This document shows, in pieces, positions 10,981 to 23,600 of a stretch of DNA of 64,000 nucleotides. Position 1 is the stretch's first letter, and the number at the start of each line of letters is the position of its first letter. Made by a program: the position numbers and the translations under genes. Origin of the DNA: Symbiodinium kawagutii (taxonomy: Eukaryota; Sar; Dinophyceae; Suessiales; Symbiodiniaceae); the NCBI GenBank assembly GCA_009767595.1, contig VSDK01012844.1, forward strand, positions 521,227 through 585,226. The letters are read 5' to 3'. A model generated the notes under the pieces. The model made no database searches, had not been told where the DNA came from, and saw only the letters and a list, made by a program, of their open reading frames with translations.

Positions 10981-11118
10981 GCGTACCAAACAGCCCATGT
11001 TTACCTGCTACACTGGTGCTATCTCAAGCACCCATCATTGCTGTGGTACACTGTGGAGGACTTGTTGATGAAAGAAGTCTGCCTGTCAGCATTTTTTCGA
11101 TGCTTCAAAGCCCACTGA
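10981..11118 (+). CDS. likely terminal exon of an unidentified gene
   Basis: AG|G acceptor (GGCCAG|G) opens 45 codons ending at TGA 11116-11118. The peptide is convincing: AYQTAHVYLLHWCYLKHP, then SLLWYTVEDLLMKEVCLS, then AFFRCFKAH. The intron before it would be only 100 bp. If the stop is real, a gene ends here. The mix of aromatic, Leu and Cys residues suggests a helical region, but no family is recognised. Confidence 0.52.
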   Translation, partial: AYQTAHVYLLHWCYLKHPSLLWYTVEDLLMKEVCLSAFFRCFKAH

Positions 11119-11202
11119 TCTCCGGGTAACTGGTTCAGGTACTTTCTCTGCAGAGTTCACCAACAGATTTCTCACCAAGACCAGCACGGTGAATAACTCA
11201 CA

Positions 11203-11313
11203 TGGGGGTTCTTAAAGTTGGGAACCCCAAAAATGGATTGTTTATTTTAGTATTTAGTACCAATGGTTGATATTGGATGTTTGGTTGGGGGTCCGAGATT
11301 TTGCGAAACCACT
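11203..11313. mobile_element. diverged family A element
   Basis: Begins TGGGGGTTCTTAAAGTTGGG and ends GATTTTGCGAAACCACTA. Length and end spacing match family A. The interior has ATGGATTGTTTATT as in the 25770 and 12852 copies. Confidence 0.6.
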
Positions 11314-11341
11314 ACGTGTTTTTGTTTTGAACCTTGAGTTT

Positions 11342-11384
11342 TTCTTCCAACTCTTCCAACTCTTCCAACTCTTCCAAAATGCTG
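11342..11384. repeat. 9-bp tandem repeat CCAACTCTT
   Basis: About four exact copies in a row. It makes a Ser-Asn-Ser run in an open frame, which I do not take as evidence of a gene. Confidence 0.85.
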
Positions 11385-11953
11385 TTTGTTTGTCACATTG
11401 AAGTTACTTCTGTTCGCGGGACGTTTTCTGACCGTCCGTGCTCTCGCGTGACAGCTTGTGAGGTGGATCATGAGGATGCACCAGCCGTGGCGGTAGCTTT
11501 TGTTCCGCGACAGCAGAGAGGGAAGTTGTTAAGGTTTTGACGTGTCCAGTGACCACCGGAGTCATGCGAGGTATACATGGGGGATAAGAGCACCAACCAA
11601 GAATGCAGAGAATGCCCAGGATTAAAGAGACATAGAACACCAACTAGTTAGTGTTTGATTCTTGGAAAGACTATCCAACAGTCAAATTGAAACACGTTTT
11701 TTTCGAGAGCTAAGTACAGTTGGGCACTACTTGGAAGATCATTTCACCACATCCGAAGAGTTTCACCAGGATTGAAATGGCCCCTTTTGTTGGTACCAAG
11801 ATACCCTTGGCCAAGGGAACCTCCTAAACAGAGCCTCTCCCTGAGGTGACCGCAGCTGAACCCAGGCTGTTAAACATGGTGCGGTGAATCATTAGTAAAA
11901 TCATCGGCATGCGGGCAATGAAAAGTGGTAGCAATGATATGGGGAAATCAATG

Positions 11954-12051
11954 CTGGTTGGTGGTTTGATTGACATTTTTTATTTTCCCTGGTGTTCACA
12001 AATGGTCGGTCGGTTGACTCATATTTTTCAGGAGTTGAAACCACCATCCAG
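11954..12051. mobile_element. family B element
   Basis: 98 bp from CTGGTTGGTGGTTT to TTGAAACCACCATCCAG. Contains TTTTTATTTTCCCTGG, CGGTTGACTCATATTTTTCAG and an AG|G that resembles a splice acceptor near the right end. Confidence 0.75.
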
Positions 12052-12455
12052 AATGATGATCACAAGTGCTTGGACAAAACAAAGGGAACCCAAGGGAATG
12101 AGCAATGAGAGGCCATAAGAACTACAGGCAATCAACGATTGATAGTCTAACCACTTTCACAGCTTGGAACATAAACATCATGAGCCATCATTATCCATGG
12201 CGTTGTGGGCCATTGTTTGCTTGAAGCATGATTCTCATGTTGTTGGTGATTCACGGATGTTGTTGGTTATCAATTGAATATTGTAAGCCAATGCACGCTA
12301 TACGTCTGATGATTCATAATGTTTTATCCAATCATCAGCCACTCTTCAAGTGGCTATAGGCTACATAGTCTATAAACTATAGTTCAGATAGAGCCAACTG
12401 AACAATCATAGCTAGAACCAACTTCACTAAGTCATTCTTTTAACATTTCTTCCAG

Positions 12456-12653
12456 GCATGTGACATCGACCCTGGTACTTCCCAAGGCGACCCGGTGCCC
12501 GCTGAGTCCTGGTCGCGGATCCATGTCCCACCAGGGACGGGCCCCAAGGATCTGAGCTACCGCATGGAGCGGGCGGAGCTGGGCAACACTCGGCACACGC
12601 GGTCCCTGTGCTCCTGCGCGCCCGCGCAGCGGTGTCGAGGCGGGGGATGGCAG
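12456..12653 (+). CDS. GC-rich exon of an unidentified gene
   Basis: 198 nt (66 codons) from AG|G (TTCTTCCAG|G) to a CAG|GT donor. It encodes ACDIDPGTSQGDPVPAES, WSRIHVPPGTGPKDLSYR and MERAELGNTRHTRSLCSC. It is far richer in GC than the sequence around it. Cys-rich end (CSCAPAQRC). No domain is recognised. Confidence 0.58.
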
Positions 12654-12851
12654 GTCCCGGGGATGGGTGGGATATGACCGGGATGAGTTGTTCATGTGTA
12701 GAGGGGTTGTACTATAACAGGGTCACCGATAACAGGGTTCATTTATAGGTGATTTATAGGGGGTTATAGAAGATAATGGTGAATTATAAGGGATGCTCAC
12801 CACTAGAACTTCTATACTCACCAACAAACTTTTGGTTAAACAGCTACTATA

Positions 12852-12952
12852 TGGGGTTTCTTGCCTTAGCAGACCCCAAAAATGGTGGTTTGTTATTATC
12901 TAAATGGTAGTATGGGATGAATTGGCAGTACCCCTACTTTGAGAAATACCCA
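12852..12952. mobile_element. family A element, diverged left end
   Basis: About 101 bp between TGGGGTTTCTTGCC and ACTTTGAGAAATACCCA, with AAAATGGTGGTTTGTTATT inside. Confidence 0.6.
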
Positions 12953-13070
12953 TTTGACCCAAGAACTTGGAACACTTTGTTGGCATATCATGGGGCTGTT
13001 TGACTAACTCAGTCTATTGGCCGTTGAGGTAATCCTCTTTCGATCTCTTTCACCTGTTTTCTTGCGGAAG

Positions 13071-13259
13071 TGGTTGCGGCGCCAACCAAGGGCCTCCCGG
13101 GATTATCGTGGCTACGGTATGCAATGATTTTTTTGTCAAGTTTCCTACGTTTGAAAGGATTGTTCTTGTGGGCTTGTCTATGTTCATATCTCCAAAGAAT
13201 GGTGTCCCAGATGAACATGAGTATGGTAGGGAGGGTGTACTGTATCACATGACTGGATA
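13071..13259 (+). CDS. exon, possibly terminal, with a hydrophobic stretch
   Basis: A pyrimidine-rich run (TCCTCTTTCGATCTCTTTC) leads to AG at 13069-13070; a second AG|G lies at 13089-13091. The frame encodes GPPGIIVATVCNDFFVKF, PTFERIVLVGLSMFISPK and NGVPDEHEYG, then reaches TAG at 13257-13259. A GT at about 13228 could be a donor, so the stop may not be used. Unidentified. Confidence 0.48.
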
Positions 13260-14049
13260 GGCGTGCACATTCGAGATTTTTTGTTCAGTCTGAGCAGGGA
13301 GTTCCCCAGGCTGGATTATGGCCTGGACAAGAATCACAGGTTGATTCCTGGACTGTTCGCAATTCCAATTCAATTGCTGGTGTTTGCCTTTAGCATTCCT
13401 GGTTGAATCCCTAGTGTTTCTAGTTGATAAGCCTCATTTCGTTGCCAGTTGCGCTGAACATGTGGTTAGATCTTTGGTTTTCTTTCCGTTGAAGTGCTTG
13501 CGGGTAAGATCTGCGCATACCAGGAATTCTCAGCTAGAAATACCAAATGATTTGATCCTATCAAGTCAGGGTGTGTTGCAGCACTCTTCTGACATCTCAT
13601 GTCAGTGGGCTTTTTTTTCTAAGATGTCATCTTTGTAATGATAAGGAAAATAATTAACAAATCATTCAAATCAGGGTCTTTTCCCTTTGGGTATTTCTTA
13701 GTGTCACCTTTCTCATGACTGTACTCAGTGTTAGCATGTGTTAGCTCTTCTCAGGGGCGGCTTTTCTCAGTGGCAGCTTTTTGACAGCTCTCCGTGCAAC
13801 AAATGCAAGTTTGTTTCATCCGAAACTTCCCACTTCATCATCTTTGATCAGTTCCTTTTACCATTCAATCTTTTACGAACTAAGCAGTTGAATATTCTGC
13901 ACTTGAGTTTCTCTCCAAGTTCTTTGTTCATCTTCCTTGTTAGCATGTTCTGTTTGCACCCTGGGCACAGGGCCACCCGTGGCACCACCACGTGCCACCG
14001 CTCGCAGGTTTTGCCAGTTGGCGGAGCCACCAGCCAACGCCGCTGGCAG

Positions 14050-14122
14050 GTTTCGACGGTTGGCCCGCCCGTATCGAGGAGTTGTGCAGCAGCACTTCGC
14101 AGGAGGTGCGCGGAACGGGAAG
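14050..14122 (+). CDS. exon of an unidentified gene
   Basis: AG|G acceptor (GGCAG|G) and GT donor (GGGAAG|GTGCTG). The best frame encodes FDGWPARIEELCSSTSQE and VRGTG. Two other + frames stay open across the same GC-rich bases, so the frame is probable, not certain. Confidence 0.42.
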
Positions 14123-14487
14123 GTGCTGCGTAACTTGTTGACCTGTCCTGTGTAAGTAAAACCTGTGGTCAGGTAAGGAGACTGATGAGTGATTCTGAGT
14201 GAAGCACTCTGGTTGATTAAAGGTGATTGTGGCTGGTATTTTTTGAACCTTTTTTCATGGTTTCATCAATATTTGGAATGGTTGGCTAAGCAATGTGTTT
14301 TTCTTAGTGGGATTGCAACCATCAAGCAGATGTGCGAACCAACATGTAAGTAGTAAGGTCGAGTTTTGAATTCTGAAGCGTGATGAGTTTGGTCGATCAT
14401 TGAACCATTCAGATGACTGTCATGACTGTCACCTGGTGCCCATGGTTAATGACGATCAGAGCCATGCTTACCATGATGACCCGATGA

Positions 14488-14660
14488 ATGTTGTTGGCAG
14501 GGAATAGTAATACAACTCATGACCAGCTTCAACTGTTCATCAACAGTCTAATATTCATGATCATCATCATCAAGATGATTTTCATCATTATCATCATGCT
14601 GATGATCATATGCATGTTTGTTTTGATCATCACAATTGACCATCATCAAAAACCATCATC
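14488..14660. repeat. ATCATC/GATGAT-rich low-complexity tract
   Basis: Degenerate ATCATCATCAAGATGAT words. The Ile/Met-rich open frame over it (14488-14757) is an artefact of the repeat. Confidence 0.6.
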
Positions 14661-14908
14661 AACCGGACACAGTAACCATGATGTAAGTGGCCATGCTGAA
14701 TATAATGAATATGGCAGTATTACATGTTTTTCCTTGCGCAGTTGGTTGGTACAATGACCAATAGTTTGAGAGGTCAAAATGCCCTTCGCTGGTGTTCTTA
14801 GCCGTGAGGATCAGTCATGATTGACCCTTGATGAATTGTGAAATAATAGCTATCCCTAGCCATTTGGTTGGTTGGTTCCTCACCAGTACCAAATTTTCTC
14901 CAACCATT

Positions 14909-15036
14909 TGGTGGTTTCTGAAAATAGGGTACTCCCAGGTATCATCTCGTACATTAGATCATTTATGGTAATAATCAGTTAGATTTATACTTAATCAACC
15001 CATTCTTTGAAGGTTCCCGATTTCGAGAAACCACCA
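14909..15036. mobile_element. family A element next to an exon
   Basis: About 128 bp from TGGTGGTTTCTGAAAAT to GATTTCGAGAAACCACCA. Its right end is only 14 bp before the inferred acceptor of the 15051 exon. Confidence 0.7.
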
Positions 15037-15050
15037 TGTTGTTTCTCCAG

Positions 15051-15179
15051 GATAAAAAAATTGCCAAACAGAGCATTCACCTGACCGGACAGCTTCTGAA
15101 CAGCAGAGCAGGACCACATGCAGCAAGCACAAGGGGCGATCAGAAAAACCCCATGTGGCTGTCAAGCTTTTGCGTATGA
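15051..15179 (+). CDS. likely terminal exon of the gene before the RING-CH gene
   Basis: AG|G acceptor (TTTCTCCAG|G) followed by 42 codons and TGA at 15177-15179. It encodes DKKIAKQSIHLTGQLLNS, RAGPHAASTRGDQKNP and MWLSSFCV. A family A element ends 14 bp before the acceptor, so the last intron may be element-derived. An alternative frame is also open (contains TEHSPDRTASEQQSRTT), which lowers certainty. The RING-CH gene starts about 0.7 kb downstream. Confidence 0.42.
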   Translation, partial: DKKIAKQSIHLTGQLLNSRAGPHAASTRGDQKNPMWLSSFCV

Positions 15180-15844
15180 TTCTGTATCCATATCCATCCT
15201 CATGTAGATTGTCAGCATCGTTGACGCTGGTTCATTTCCCATTCGTTCTTTAATGTTGCTGATATAATGCACACTGCGTATGTGCCAAGCCGCGTAATGT
15301 TGGTGCATGTTTTAGACTGATTGCTGCAACAGGTACTCGAACATGCTTTCAGTCTTGAACATATCACTAAAGTATCTATCTACCTGCATTTGCCCAAACT
15401 ACGAACCATGATCAACCGGTATAAGCCAATGGTTGAGCATCAATCGTTCTTGGCCATTCTTAAGCTTTTTTGACCAGCAATACGCACAGATTTGCCATTG
15501 ATCCCTGACCAATCATCAACCATCAGGATCATCCATTAACCAATTCTGCTACCCCCTCGCCATCTTTCAACAACTAAATCAACTCTCAATAACCATACTG
15601 TGTTTCCATGAATAATCCGCACATTAAGATGAATCAACCGTTATTTCTTAGGGATTCCCTTTACAAGGGATTAACCAGCTTCACCAGTTCTCCCTAATGA
15701 ACCAGCTAGTGAAACCCGAAACAACCATTAAGATTCCACAAGCAGCTTCTTAACCCTTACTGAACATTAAATCCATCAGTTCAGCACAACCAAGCACCAA
15801 CTCATCAAGTCATCAGCCCTCCCAACTGGTTGAGATCCCCTGCC
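15180..15844. other. likely intergenic spacer
   Basis: Between a probable terminal exon and the ATG of the RING-CH gene. It is rich in AACCATTA and TCAACCA words near 15540-15780. No promoter element or spliced-leader acceptor could be fixed. Confidence 0.35.
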
Positions 15845-15981
15845 ATGGCGCATGACGCCACACACACCGCGGGCGACATGGATGGGCCGCGGCAGTGCCG
15901 CTTCTGCCTGGGTGACGACTCCAGTAGCGCCTTCGTGGCGCCATGTGAATGCCGTGGCGGACAACGCTGGGTGCACCTGGC
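15845..15981 (+). CDS. RING-CH gene exon 1 (start codon, first six zinc-ligand positions)
   Basis: ATG at 15845, chosen because it is the first in frame and gives a short leader before the finger; an ATG at 15878 (M12) is an alternative. Encodes [17 protein letters not shown] and [16 protein letters not shown]. The unspliced frame would turn the needed Cys into Arg and stop at once; ending the exon at GC 15980-15981 with a GC donor restores Ala-Cys. Confidence 0.75.
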
Positions 15982-16683
15982 GCGCCTTGGAGGTTGATGT
16001 GGCGAGCTGGGTCAAGCAGCAGTTAACCAACCAATAACAATAGTGAAGTTAACTGGCCAATAGTAATAGTAGGGGACAACAACTAGCAGCTATAGGGGAT
16101 ATACCAGCTAAATATGGCTATGGGTCAATATCAACCAACCAACTAATGGAGGATTTACCAACAATCATAAGGGAAGACAATGGTTAATGATGGGGGAAGC
16201 AGGGGTACGGGGTTTTGACCCACAGCCAGTCTAATAACTACAGCAGCAGTTAACCAACCAATGGTTATAACTGTGGTTGACCGGCTATATAACTATAGCA
16301 GCAGTTAAGTATAACTAGGTTGACCGGCTGCATGGTTAATGGTTAATGATAGGGGGAGACTAACCAAACAATAGTAGGGGATATACCAGCTACAACCGGC
16401 TATGGGTCAATATGTATCAACCAACTGATGGGAGTTAGTAACCAACAAAACTATAGGGAAAACAGCCTGGTTAATGATGGGGAACCAGGGGTACGGGGTG
16501 GATTGACCCACAGCTATTTGGAACTGATGTTGAAACGATGGTCTACTAGTGACGATTGAAGATGGCTAACTCATGATGGCTAATTTTGCTGGTGGATGAA
16601 TGCAGATGATGAGTTGATGCTGAAAGGACTGTTGAAAGGATGATGGTCTACATGATGGCTAAAGTCATGGTGATGAAGATGAA

Positions 16684-16747
<64 letters not shown>

Positions 16748-19700
16748 GGTTGAAAATGGTGTGAATTGATGGTGCAAATACGGGTAGATGTTGGGTATGT
16801 TGTTTATAAATTACCCAACCAGTGGTCCACCGATGAAGATGGTGGGTAAATGATTACTGTAGTATGATGGGCAAAATGATGCTGGAAGAATGATGGTTAT
16901 ATTGGTTGATGATTGTGTTTTGAAATGATGATCTACTGATGTTCTACTGATGATTGAATATGATAGGACTCTGGTGATAGGTAACTGATAGGTACCTGAT
17001 GGTGATGAGCTGGCCATGAGGGACGCTTCACCGTCAATTGATTGCTCAAGCAATTAGGGACAGACAATGGGTGGCATGATGGTTAAAAGGAGGCCGAAGT
17101 GATGATGGTTCAGTGATGATTGAAATAATCGTGCAAAAAAAGGCAGGAATTCAAGGGCTTGATCGCGGTGAATATAACCCAAGGAGCAGGATAAACAGCA
17201 TTACTAGAGTGGTTTATTGATAACTGGCTGGTTTCAAACATTTTGTATTTTCCCTAGTAATGATTAACAAATGGTTGGTTGACTGATATGTTTCATAGGG
17301 GTTGAAACCACAAACCAGATAAGGATGTACAATCACAAGCAGTGGTAGCGTTTCATATCTATTCCAGCCAACATCCCAGCTGGGGTTGCCGGTCATACCG
17401 TAAGCGTCCCACACATGAGCTATATAACATTGTATTTGTGCCTTCTCATGAAACCTGCGACCTAGGTGGGGGATATCATTTTGAAGTCGGAGCAATGTTG
17501 CATCCAGGTGGTGTTTTGCAAACTCATGTTTTGTCTACTTCGTGGTTTCACCACCGAAATGACATTGTCTTAGTTCCTCCTACCTCATCAGATATAGAGT
17601 GCATCGGATCAACCAGTCGCGAAGGCAAAATCACACAGCACCTGAAGAGACACTCCGGCACAGATTGTCACAGATGAATCTTGTAGATGAAGCAACAAAT
17701 ATGAGGACAGCTGCACATTAATCCTATTGATATAATCTTCTAGCAGCAAGGAGGGCGATAACTCAGACCGAGTAGGATGTATCGAAATGAGTCGATACGG
17801 TATGATACGGTCATAGATCAACATCCATAGGTCAAAATAATGTTGATTAGCTACTAGCTACATGTAGATGTTTATAAGCTACCTGTGGTCGGTATCCTAT
17901 GGCTACAGGGTGTTTACCATCCATAGCTCACCTACCAACTCTGAGTTACATCCAGCCTTCTGGTTGAGGATATCCAGGAACATGTGGCGCATTCGAGGTG
18001 TTTGCGACGCTGGCAGCGGTCCATTTTGGTGACTCAACCAACACATCCAGCATTGATCCAGGTACGCTCACTGGGCTTCGATGTGTTGGTGAGCTAGTTG
18101 GTCCATCGACCAGTGCTTGTTTGGTTTGCGTGCTTGTTTGGTCCAACCAATGGTTAATGGGTAATAGTAGGGGACAACAACTAGCAGCTATAGGGGATAT
18201 ACCAGCTAAATATGGCTATGGGTCAATATTAACCAACCAATAATGGGGGACAATGACCAACAATAATAAGGAAAACAACGGTTCATAATGAGGGAACCAA
18301 GGGTACGGGGTTTTGACCCACAGCCATTTGTTCATCGGCCAGTTGCTTGTTTCGTTGGTTGGCGGGCGGCTTGCGTAGTCGATCAGCCGCAATTGTTGCC
18401 GCTAGATTTTGATTGGTAAGCATCTTATTCAACATGATGAAGAGTTTTTTTCTCGCCGGCCATCATGCATGTTGGCCACTGACCATCATCGTGGATCTGC
18501 CACTACAACCAAATTCCTGTAGCTGGAGACCACGTGACCACTGGACTAATGTGGACTACAGTTGCCGCAGTGATTGTCGATCACTGTTGCGATTCGTCAT
18601 GATCTATTAATGATGCTTAATATGGATTAGAATCAGTTTCTCATTGTTGATAATAGCGAATACTCTCTGGAAAACTAACCTGGCTATGGAAAATCCACCA
18701 TTTATAGGTGTTTCCCGCGGTTTTACTATAACATATGGTCAAAATCCATTGCCGGGTTAGCTCACCGGAGCGTACTACCTGGTTGATATCTGGTGGGTAC
18801 TGTAGGTATTGCTGCTTCATCCTGGTGGACCTGCTATTGCTGGGGATGGCCATGGCTTCACCGGTCGGTGTCCACCCCACTTCTGGGAACCATCTGCAGG
18901 AGCTACAGCCACAACATGCCACAACAGTTGGGCGATAGCACAGGACTTCAACAGTATGATGAGATGCTAGAGCACGACTTACCCTGCGATGATCATCAAG
19001 GTAGAGACTGATACTGGTAGATTTTTTTGTCATGATGGACCATGAATTATAGGTAAATGACCTGTGATAAGTAGCAACAGTGGTCTAATCATCATCTGAC
19101 CATGCGTCAACCACAATTAATCATTTAACCACATTAACTATCACTCATTTTGTTCCTTCACCATTTCCAACCACCAATCCTGGTTGACCATGCCATGCAC
19201 AACCACCAACCCCATGGCCATCTCCCGTTGGGCAGGAAGATCGCCGCATCACTCACTGCCAAGTCTGCCTTTCACGCCTGTCCTGTCCCGTGCTTTCGAG
19301 ACGCGAGATGATGTTGCAGTTTACTGGGGCAGAGTTCCATGGTGGAAAGGGCGCGGCTAGGACAACTGGGAGGAGTCTCGGTGTTCTTTTTTGATAGGGA
19401 GAGCCGTGGGTTTTTCTATGGTTAACTAGGATTAATTAAAGATGTGACAAACTATGGGGAGTAAACAACAAGCTTGTTGGTGGTTTTCCCCAGTATTGTC
19501 ATAGTATAGACTATTATTGTCAACCAGTCTTTAGGAAAGCAGCAATTATTGTGCATTTTCCCGGCAGGATTTGGGATGGTCAATTGATGCACGAATATTG
19601 CTGGGATGGGTTAAAACAACTACCAAGCAGATGAGTTATGGCAGATCTGATCATCACCTGAACTTTGACAACTGATCCAATTGAAGCTCATTTCCGTTGA

Positions 19701-20583
19701 CTCTCAATTGGTTTCCCAATGACCAATCACAACTTCTCAGCTGGTTTCCCAATGACTTGCTAAGCTGAGCAGCTGATGGTTTTCGCCATCCTTTGGTGCC
19801 TCTGAGGTTAGCCAACCTGGTGCAGGAGCAGAGCTTGATTGTCTCTTCCAAGGCTTAACGACGAGCTTAGCCAAGTCGTTCCGATGGAAAGCATGGGTGA
19901 CATAGGAAAGGCTGCGGTTGATTCATAGGAATTTTTAGAGGTTTGAACCATTGATAATGGTTAACAATGAAGGATATATGGGATTTTCTACGGTGAACCA
20001 TGGTTTTTTTCTAGGAGACTAAAACGGTTAATGATGGCGGAGAATAACCATCAATAATGGTTGAGTAGCTATTATATGGTAGTTTCTTAAGATAGGGAGC
20101 CCCAATGAGAAACACCCACAGAGGAGATAAGACATAGTTTGCCATGTGTTTTTTTCTTCAAGAGGAAGACAATCGAGTTTTAGTCATTGTTTGTTTTGAA
20201 AGCAGCTACACAGATGCGTAGGGTTTTAGCACGGTTTAGCATAGTGTATGTTGACTGGCTTTATGCGTGGATATGTTTGGATATGTTTGGATATGTTTGG
20301 ATGAATGGATTGAGACAAGATGATAGCGGATTGACTCGAGTTGCGAAGCGGCGAAGCGCTTGCAGCGGGTCAAAAGATGCTTCACTGATCAACAACTGCA
20401 TTTCACAAGTGAAGTTCCCCCAAAACACAATACTTGGCCTAGAAGGGCCGGCCCAAATGGTGACTTTTGTCCCAAGAAAGTAGCAAATGGTGACTATGGC
20501 CTGAAGCTTTCAACTGAACCAGTATGTGAAGCGTATCATGGCCCATCATGGCCCATCATGGCCCATCATGGCCCATCATGGCC

Positions 20584-20633
<50 letters not shown>

Positions 20634-23600
20634 ATGAGACCAACCATTAATACTAGCAACAGCAAGTTTCCTGGTTGAAATGTGCTCATAAGAACTGATT
20701 TAGCCCCGTTCTTGGATTCCCTGTTCAGCAGCAGTCGGATGATAGCAACATGGAACTACCATATTGTGCCATGGCAGCCAACAGTCAGACAAGCTGAACC
20801 CAGCGGTCAGGCTTGGTCAGATGCCCTCAGCATGAGATTGCAACAGCACCGCGATCGGCACAGCATTTACAATTCAGTTCAATGGGGTCGAATCTCAGCC
20901 GAGCGTTGTGGGGAGGAAATGATGTGGAGGCCTGGACTGACAAAAGTACAAGATTGAAGCAACTTGATATATGGTCCTGAGGATATCTCAGCCACAGAGC
21001 TCCACACCCATCACACCCATCATACCGATACCCACAATCATCCTGTCCAGACAACTGTGATTTTATCATTCTCAGTCACAATGAACCCCCTTGATTTCTA
21101 TTCAAATGTCGGTCAGTGATTGACCAGTGATTGACCAGTGATAGACCAGTCAGACCCCGTTGGATTCAAATAGATATCAGTTACTGATGGACATTTGGAT
21201 AGAAATAGAAGGGGTTCAACAATTTTAATCATGACTAAATACTTGTTGGTGGATTGACCAGTCAGACCCCAGGAAGGGGTCGTCTCAGCCTAGGCCAATG
21301 GACCTATGCCATCCTGCCGGATGAAAAATGATCAAAGATGTTGTGAGTGCATCCATAAATTGATGTTTTGATCAGTAAACATCAGTATGTCAGTATGGTT
21401 GCACTCCGGTGATTTTAGCATGGCAATCGAAAATCACCAGATTGTTTAAGAGAAATCCTGGGAAATGATCCATTTTGGGATTTTTCCGTTGCTATGTTAA
21501 AGTACCAGAGGGTACCGTAACAATTGTGATGCGTGGCTAAAAATTGCTATCTGTAAGAATGTGGGATAACGTTTCGTAGCATGACACTATCTCGACGAAT
21601 AGCTTGAACATTATCAAATCTAGGGATGAAGATGAGATACTGTCCATCCCAAATTTTGAGGTTCATCAGGGAAAGCACCATTTTTTCTGCAAAGTACATC
21701 GTGGTTCTCGGCAAACCCATGCAAAGGTGTGCGTATATATATATATATGTGTGTGTGTGTCTTATTGGGATCGCCTATGTTTTTTAGATCAGGTTCATGT
21801 GTCTTATGAAGTCAAGACTTTTGACAGTCAAGATACTCAAAAGCCTGACAAGTCCTCTGAAGTTCAAACACATCCATCTTCAGAAAAAAAACTCCCACAA
21901 GCAAGTTCATCAAAACAAATTCATCAAAACAAGTTCACCAACTGGTCATCAAAACAAGATCCAAAGCTCACCAACAACAAAACAAGATCCAAAGTTCACC
22001 ATCACAGTGATGCTCTCAGCATCAGCAGCTCTCAGCTTTCGCGAGGAAGTTGCTACATCATCTACCACTGTGGCCCCAAGCAGCTGGCCCTCAGCATTCC
22101 CGACGAGGCGAACCGGGAGGCGATCCTGGAGAACATGGACAGCCCTTTGGTAAGCACAGGGGGCCAAGGGCGCCTCGGGAATCGTTACGAACACCTCATC
22201 TATCCTTATATGCTATCTATATATACATGTATGTATGCTATTTTCACTATGGTACAGTCATATTATGTTACCCTTGTTTCTTTGTAGAAGCAGCATCTAA
22301 ATAAACATGGTTGGTGGTTTTCATCATGTTTGATTTTCCCTATTATTAACAAATGATTCGTTGGTTGACTAATATTGGTCATAGGGATTCAAACCACCAA
22401 ACAGTGTAGGATTTTGGTATGCTGCAATCGCACAATACCGTATGATTATGAAATTATGTAAGTATCACTTTTACTTGTTTGAGCAATAATATCAACCTAT
22501 ATTATTGCTTGTGTTCATTGCTGTTTTAATTTGGACATGTTACATAATATTGATTGTGGGATGTTGTTGGTGATCATACTGAGTTGCTGATGTAAGACGC
22601 TGAGTTGCTTACAGGTGTAGCAGCATGAACTTATCATTGAACTCCAATCTTGTCTTGCAAGTTCATTCTGTGCCTTCCCAAATGGATGGTTTCCCAGTTT
22701 TGTGGTTTCCTTATGAAGGAGAAACGGCAGAAACTCCAGCTTAGTCGGTGATTATTCACCTCAGTTTTGAGCCCCGCCAAGGCGCTGGGCACGTGGAAAT
22801 TCGCGGCAAAGAATTTCGGATGGTCATGGAGGGACCCTTGTCCCACCTTAAAGGCACGGTGAACGAATGTGAACGACTGGCGGTACCACAAACTGATGTT
22901 ATCAATTGAAAGAGATACAGTGAAAACCATAGGGTTTTGTTTTGACTTGTGCGGATTGCTCTCATGTGAAGATGCAGCTTTGCTTTTGCACTTTGAAAAA
23001 TCAAACGGTATGCATGAATGTACTTTGTAATTAATAGAAGTACGCTAGCGTACAGCTTTGGCTGACTGGGTTCTATATGATGCGGAGCATCTTTACATCT
23101 ACAGTTACAGGTTTTTGGTTTCACCGGCTATGTGTTTCTGGTCCATGAATCTCACTGCTGAATTCTGACTTACCGGAATGATCACAGCTGCATAACTTCT
23201 GTAGTTGCAGCACTTAAGACATGTATCATTTTGACTCCTTGCATAGAATCATATTGATTGTATACATACACTTTTCGTTCATTCGTATATATATATATAT
23301 ATATACATTTATATATAGATATGTATTTATGTATATATTCATATTGTATGTGTATGTATATATATATATACATATATAATCAGTGTTTAAAGAAAAATCA
23401 TTTCCCGTATTTTTTCAAGTCTGACTTCTGAATAAGTTCCGGTTGAGAGGTCCCCTGTTCCAACTCCAGGCCTCGAAATACCGGCCGAGTGTCTTGGAGC
23501 TTGAGCAGATGTTGAGATGTGTTTAGTCCAAGGGAGGTACAACTGGGGGTTGCAAGCTGTCCCTAAGCAACAAGCCCAGTACCAGTTGCACGCCGGTAAA

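Noticed and set aside
16580..16777. Minus-strand frame with a long histidine run
   Set aside because: It is the GAT trinucleotide repeat read on the opposite strand.
21604..22045. Extension of RING-CH exon 5 back to 21604 in one open frame
   Set aside because: It crosses TA/GT microsatellites and an AAGTTCATCAAAACA repeat, and the AG|G at 22045 gives a phase-correct join to exon 4.
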